DNA of 64,000 nucleotides from DATLGB01 sp963724135 (lineage in GTDB: Bacteria; Actinomycetota; Thermoleophilia; Solirubrobacterales; Solirubrobacteraceae). Shown here one piece after another: positions 60,062-64,000 of this stretch. Positions within the stretch are counted from its first letter, which is position 1, and each line of letters begins with the position of its first letter. Position numbers and translations under genes: made by a program. The notes under the pieces were generated by a model. That model did not search any database, had not been told where the DNA came from, and worked only from the letters and a program-made list of their open reading frames with translations. Where the stretch lies: the NCBI GenBank assembly GCA_963724135.1, contig CAVRTA010000005.1, positions 545,795 to 609,794 of the forward strand, written 5' to 3'.

Positions 60062-62125
60062 CTAGGTGAACTCCACCACCAGGACCGCCGGGAAGCCGCC
60101 CTCGAACGACTCTGCGGTGCGGCGCCCTGAGCCCGTGATGAGCAGCGTGAGCGCGTTCCCCGCCACCCAGCCCGGCCGCTCGACGACCTCCTCGATCACC
60201 GCGCCGACGTCGGGCGTGCGCTGCTCGGGGCCCGCCGCACCGAACACGGTCCAGGTCGGCACCGACCACGTCACCGCACCGGTCGTAGCGGGACGCGACG
60301 AGAGGTTGAACGCCGTGCCGGCCAGGGCGGCGGAGTGATCGGCCGCGTGGGCGCGGATCGCGAGCGTCGCGGCCGCCCGGTCGAGCTCGTCGGCGTTGAA
60401 CTGCACGGTGGCGCGCTCGATCGTCGCGTTGCGCGGGACCTCGAGGCCGCTGAAGCGCAGCGCGACGGTGGTGGCGACGCCGTGGTCGGAGCCGAGCTCG
60501 AGGTCACCGTTGGTACGCCGGACGGTGCCGTCGCTGATCTCGTCGCCGTCGTCGTTGCCCGTGCGCACGGGCACGGTGACGGTCCCCTGCAGCACGTTGG
60601 CGACGGTGACCGAGACGGGCGCCGAGACGCTGGTGTTGCCCGCCGTGTCGGTCGCCACAGCGGTCAGCGCGTGGGTTCCGTTGCCGACCGTGAGCGTGTC
60701 CCACGCGACCGACCAGCCGTCGGCGCCGTTCGTGTCGGCGCCGATGTCGCTTCCGTCCACCCGGAAGCGGACCTGGGTGACGCCGACGTCGTCGCTGGCA
60801 CTGGCGCTGGCGGTGACGGTGCCCGACACCGACGCGCCGGCGGCCGGGGCCGTGACGCCGGCCGAGGGCGGCGAGTCCGAGGGGGCGGCGCCTGGGATCC
60901 CGAGCTCGTACATCCGCCCGTCGTTCTCGTTGGCGTTCTCGCCGTTGTCGACGCGACGGTCGGTCACCCAGTAGCTGAGGACGCTGGGGTGGTCGGTGAG
61001 GCTCGAGCTCGGAGCGAGGACGATCGCGGCGAGGCGCACGTTGCTGAGGGCGATCTGCCTCATGTCCAGGATCCGGGACAGGTTGCCGCTGCGAGTGAAC
61101 TCGTAGGCGAACTTCTGCGTGGGCTCGACGACGACGAGCGTGTCGCGCGCCTTGTCGATCGCGACGCCCTCGCAGTCGCGCATGCCGTGCACCGCCAGGT
61201 CGAAATGGGTGACCGCGTCCCCGGCATCGCCGAACACGCCGTTGACGGGGTCGATCTCCCAGATCTCCCTGCCGGTTCCGTCGCAGACGAAGAGATGCCC
61301 GTTGCGGGTGTCGTACGCGACGTCCTCGGCGTCGCCGATGCCGTACGCCGCGGCGCTCACCCGGGTGGTGACGTCGTCGGCTGTGCCGTGACGACCGTCC
61401 GGTCCCGGCCGGTCCACGATGATCCGGTCGCCGTCGTCGTCGCTCACGTACAGCGTCCGGCTGCCCGGGTCGAGGCTGATGCCGGTCGGCTCCTTGCTGA
61501 AACGCGTCGTGGTGCCGCTGCCGGTGCCCTGCAGCGAGCCGACCGGGACCGTCCACAGGTTCGCGCCCTGGTAGATCCCCATCTCCTCGACCTCGGAGTC
61601 GGCGACGATGAAGCGCGAGTTGGCCGCGTCGAAGGTGATGCCCGACGGATCGGGGCTCGCCGGCGACCAGGCCGAGGTCTCCACGGTCCGCAGCAACGGC
61701 GCGACGACCCGAGCCACGGCGGCAGCCGACGCGGGGACCGCGCGGACCTCGAAGCCGATCTCGACCACGCGGTCGCGCTCGACGACGTAGACGTGGCGGA
61801 CGCGGCGTGCATCGGTCCGATCACCGGAGCGCGCGATGGTGATGCCGCGCGGGCGCCGCACGCCCGCCGGCCGGAGGTCGATCACGGTGCGGAGCCCACC
61901 GCTGCGGGGCCTGGCGACGAGCCGGCGGCCGGCGAGGGTGTAGGCGACGCGGCGGGAGCGGTCGTACGCGCTCCGCCGGGCCGCGGCGGAGAACCGTTCC
62001 ACCGCCCGTGCGCCCTCGATCGTCCGCAGCTGGTGGGCGGCCGACCGCTCGGCGCGGGTCGTGGCCAGTGCGGGCGCGGCAGAGAGGAGAATGGCGGTGG
62101 CAATGCCGAGGCCGAGCAGGCGCAT
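60062..62125 (-). CDS. Secreted beta-propeller protein, paralogue
   Basis: 687 residues with signal peptide (LLGLGIATAILLSAAPALA). Same domain order as 57692-59809: propeller (DPSGITFDAANSRFIVADSEVEEMGIY; PTGISLDPGSRTLYVSDDDGDRIIV; AEDVAYDTRNGHLFVCDGTGREIWEIDP), Ig-like domain (GVTAPAAGASVSGTVTASASASDDVGVTQVRF) and C-terminal beta-sandwich (WSVPTWTVFGAAGPEQRTPDVGAVIEEV, AESFEGGFPAVLVVEF). Tandem duplication is the simplest origin. The 250 bp between the two genes holds no ORF, only a possible TAGGGT box (minus, 59899-59894) for the downstream copy. Divergent from the beta-helix gene at 62188. Confidence 0.83.
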   Translation of the reverse strand: MRLLGLGIATAILLSAAPALATTRAERSAAHQLRTIEGARAVERFSAAARRSAYDRSRRVAYTLAGRRLVARPRSGGLRTVIDLRPAGVRRPRGITIARSGDRTDARRVRHVYVVERDRVVEIGFEVRAVPASAAAVARVVAPLLRTVETSAWSPASPDPSGITFDAANSRFIVADSEVEEMGIYQGANLWTVPVGSLQGTGSGTTTRFSKEPTGISLDPGSRTLYVSDDDGDRIIVDRPGPDGRHGTADDVTTRVSAAAYGIGDAEDVAYDTRNGHLFVCDGTGREIWEIDPVNGVFGDAGDAVTHFDLAVHGMRDCEGVAIDKARDTLVVVEPTQKFAYEFTRSGNLSRILDMRQIALSNVRLAAIVLAPSSSLTDHPSVLSYWVTDRRVDNGENANENDGRMYELGIPGAAPSDSPPSAGVTAPAAGASVSGTVTASASASDDVGVTQVRFRVDGSDIGADTNGADGWSVAWDTLTVGNGTHALTAVATDTAGNTSVSAPVSVTVANVLQGTVTVPVRTGNDDGDEISDGTVRRTNGDLELGSDHGVATTVALRFSGLEVPRNATIERATVQFNADELDRAAATLAIRAHAADHSAALAGTAFNLSSRPATTGAVTWSVPTWTVFGAAGPEQRTPDVGAVIEEVVERPGWVAGNALTLLITGSGRRTAESFEGGFPAVLVVEFT

Positions 62126-62187
62126 GTCCAGGTAACGGTCGCAGGGATGGCGTCCGGCCGCAAGGAGGAGCAGCCCTACGCTGGAAG

Positions 62188-63210
62188 GTGTCGGCCCTCG
62201 GGCGCAGCGGGCTCCTCGTCCTTCTCACCGCAGCCGGGCTGAGCTCGTGCTCCGGTCCGGCGACCTTCGTCTGCGCACGCTATGCCGCGCCGGACGGCGC
62301 CGACGGCGCGGCAGGCACCCGCGCGGCCCCCTTCCGAACCCCGCAGCGCCTGGCCGGCGCCCTCCGGCCGGGCGAGACCGGCTGCCTGCGGTCAGGCTCC
62401 TACGGCGCCGGACCGGACGGCTACGTGCTCACCCTGCGGGCCAGCCGGATCTCGGTGCGCAGCGCGCCCGGGGACCGGGCACGCCTTGTCGGCACGGTGA
62501 TGATCGATCGCCGAGCGAGCGATGTCACCCTCGCGCACCTCGACATGGTCGGCACCGGCGGCCAGAACACCGTCAAGGTCTACGGGCGTGACGTGGTCAT
62601 CACGGACAGCGAGATCACCAATCAGCGCCGCGGCCAGAGCTGCGTGATCCTCGGCTCGACGACCGGCGGCCGCGCGGTGCGGCCGGTCGTCCGGCGCAGC
62701 GTGCTGAGCCGGTGCGGCGCCCCCGCCGACGGCAACAAGGACCACGGCATCTACGTCGCCCGGGCCGACGGCGGCCAGATCGTCGACAACGTGTTCGTCG
62801 ATCCCGCGGCCTACGCGATCCAGCTCTACCCGGACGCCCAGGGGGTCTACGTCGCGCGCAACGTGATCGACGGCGGCGCCGGCACGGTTCGCGGTGGGAT
62901 CGTGATCGGCGGCGACGCGCGGTCGGCGTCCAGCGCCAACGTCGTCGAGCGCAACGTGATCACCGACACCGCCTCCGCGGCCGTCGATGCCTACTGGGAG
63001 GCGGCGACCGGCCGCGGCAACGTGGTGCGCGACAACTGCACCTTCAGGGCACGGGGCGCGGTCCGCGGCGGTGGAATCGACTTCGACGGCAACATCGAGG
63101 CCGATCCCGGGTTCCGCGACCCGCAGGAGGGCGACTACCGCCTCGCCCCGGACGGGCGGTGCGCCGAGGTCGTCGGATTCCCCGGACATTCGTCCAGGCT
63201 CGGGCGCTGA
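62188..63210 (+). CDS. Beta-helix lipoprotein, paralogue
   Basis: 340 residues from GTG 62188. Short basic n-region, hydrophobic SGLLVLLTAAG and a lipobox-like LSSC, so probably a lipoprotein. The beta-helix core repeats the pattern of its relatives (FRTPQRLAGALRPGETGCLRSGSY, SDVTLAHLDMVGTGGQNTVKVYGRDVVITDSEI, GGQIVDNVFVDPAAYAIQLYPDAQGVYVARNVID) and ends DPGFRDPQEGDYRLAPDGRC. No Pro-rich tail, unlike the 51.6-kb copy. Confidence 0.8.
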   Translation: MSALGRSGLLVLLTAAGLSSCSGPATFVCARYAAPDGADGAAGTRAAPFRTPQRLAGALRPGETGCLRSGSYGAGPDGYVLTLRASRISVRSAPGDRARLVGTVMIDRRASDVTLAHLDMVGTGGQNTVKVYGRDVVITDSEITNQRRGQSCVILGSTTGGRAVRPVVRRSVLSRCGAPADGNKDHGIYVARADGGQIVDNVFVDPAAYAIQLYPDAQGVYVARNVIDGGAGTVRGGIVIGGDARSASSANVVERNVITDTASAAVDAYWEAATGRGNVVRDNCTFRARGAVRGGGIDFDGNIEADPGFRDPQEGDYRLAPDGRCAEVVGFPGHSSRLGR

Positions 63211-63286
63211 ACGCGGCCGCTCCGCGCAACGCGCCGAGACAAACCCACGTCCCGCGGCAGGCAGGTCGCGGTGGCATCTCTCGCCC

Positions 63287-64000
63287 ATGCGTCCCGTTCT
63301 TCCCGTATCGCTGCTCGCCTGCGTGCTCGCACTCGCGGCGACCGCTCCCGCGGCCGCCGCCGGCGGCGTGTGCGACCGCTACGCCTCCCCCACGGGCTCC
63401 GACCGCGCCCCCGGGACGGCCGACCGCCCGTTCGCAACCTCGCAGCGCCTGGTGGACGCGCTCGGCGCCGGGGAGACCGGCTGCCTGCGCGCGGGCACCT
63501 ACGACCGCACCCACAACGGCTACATCGCCCGTTTCGGCGAGCCCGGCCGCAAGGGCGCGCCGATCGTGCTGCGCAGCGCCCCGGGCGAGCGGGCGCGGCT
63601 GGTCGGCATCGTCATGGTCGCGCCCGAAGCCGACCACGTGCACCTGACCGGCCTCTCGATCGAGGGGACCGGCGACCACAACACGGTCAAGATCTACGCC
63701 ACCGGCGTCGTCGTGCGCGGCAACGACATCACCAACCGGATGCGGGGCGACAGCTGCATGATGCTGGGCTCCGACGACGAGGGCCGTGCCATCCGCCCCG
63801 TGATCCGCGGCAACGTCATCCACGACTGCGGCGCCACCGCGCACGACAACCTCGATCACGGCATCTACGCCGCCGCCGTGACGAAGGGCCGGATCGTCGG
63901 CAACGTCTTCTCGAACTCAGCCGCCTACTCGATCCAGCTCTATCCCAACGCCCAGCGCACCCGGGTGGCGCGCAACGTCATCGACGGCGGCCCGGACACG
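63287..64000 (+). CDS. Beta-helix secreted protein, partial at right edge
   Basis: ATG 63287 opens a signal peptide (VLPVSLLACVLALAATAPAAAA) then CDRYASPTGSDRAPGTADRPFATSQRL and beta-helix rungs (HVHLTGLSIEGTGDHNTVKIYATGVVVRGNDI, GRIVGNVFSNSAAYSIQLYPNAQRTRVARNVIDGG). It is cut at 238 codons by the window end. Closest in pattern to the preceding gene, so a tandem duplicate; expected full length is about 340-460 residues. Confidence 0.82.
   Translation, partial: MRPVLPVSLLACVLALAATAPAAAAGGVCDRYASPTGSDRAPGTADRPFATSQRLVDALGAGETGCLRAGTYDRTHNGYIARFGEPGRKGAPIVLRSAPGERARLVGIVMVAPEADHVHLTGLSIEGTGDHNTVKIYATGVVVRGNDITNRMRGDSCMMLGSDDEGRAIRPVIRGNVIHDCGATAHDNLDHGIYAAAVTKGRIVGNVFSNSAAYSIQLYPNAQRTRVARNVIDGGPDT

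Overview
The window is about 64 kb of very GC-rich DNA with strong G/C bias at third codon positions. It shows many 1-4 bp stop/start overlaps, frequent GTG and TTG starts, a tRNA without an encoded CCA end, a mycobacterial-type acyl-CoA carboxylase pair and TAGGGT-like -10 boxes close to start codons. This suggests a chromosomal segment of a high-GC actinobacterium. Several secreted families recall Thermoleophilia/Solirubrobacterales, but no marker gene proves that.

Layout. 1-18.6 kb is mainly metabolism: a frameshifted aromatic amino acid decarboxylase cut by the left edge, a DUF559/AbiEi-like protein, an acyl-CoA carboxylase alpha/beta pair, and a small thioredoxin-fold protein read through an in-frame TGA (candidate selenoprotein). 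These are followed by an HSL-type esterase, a hydrolase/acyl-CoA-synthetase fusion, a cyclase-amidase-peptidase operon, a quinone oxidoreductase and a cytochrome P450. 18.6-23.7 kb is an accessory patch with an internally deleted IS3-type element, a broken TolB-like gene and several palindromic repeats. 23.7-30.6 kb holds a TetR/amine oxidase unit divergent from a class II aldolase, a PfkB kinase, and a penicillin-acylase gene interrupted by nine frameshifts of the same direction. 30.6-43.1 kb has an MMPL transporter, an FMN oxidase, a methyltransferase, a transglycosylase, Aat, c-di-GMP proteins (PilZ, GGDEF-EAL), an FtsH-like protease and tRNA-Gln. 43.1-50.5 kb is one long minus-strand operon of two APC permeases with UspA tails, two TrkA-type NAD-binding proteins, a flavin reductase and a GNAT enzyme. 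50.5-64 kb is an envelope/exopolysaccharide region: two glycosyltransferases, a flippase, two P-loop kinases, two paralogous beta-propeller proteins and three paralogous beta-helix proteins, the last cut by the right edge.

Main points for a second look: (1) the candidate UxxC selenoprotein with a SECIS-like hairpin; (2) fourteen frame disruptions, thirteen of them in the +1 sense, nine in one gene, which are either assembly insertions or something biologically odd; (3) a palindromic element present twice with an identical internal loop and compensatory stem changes, one copy able to sequester the ribosome-binding site of a trkA gene; (4) the repeats around the IS remnant. No gene-free stretch exceeds about 300 bases. 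No prophage, CRISPR array or replication origin was seen.
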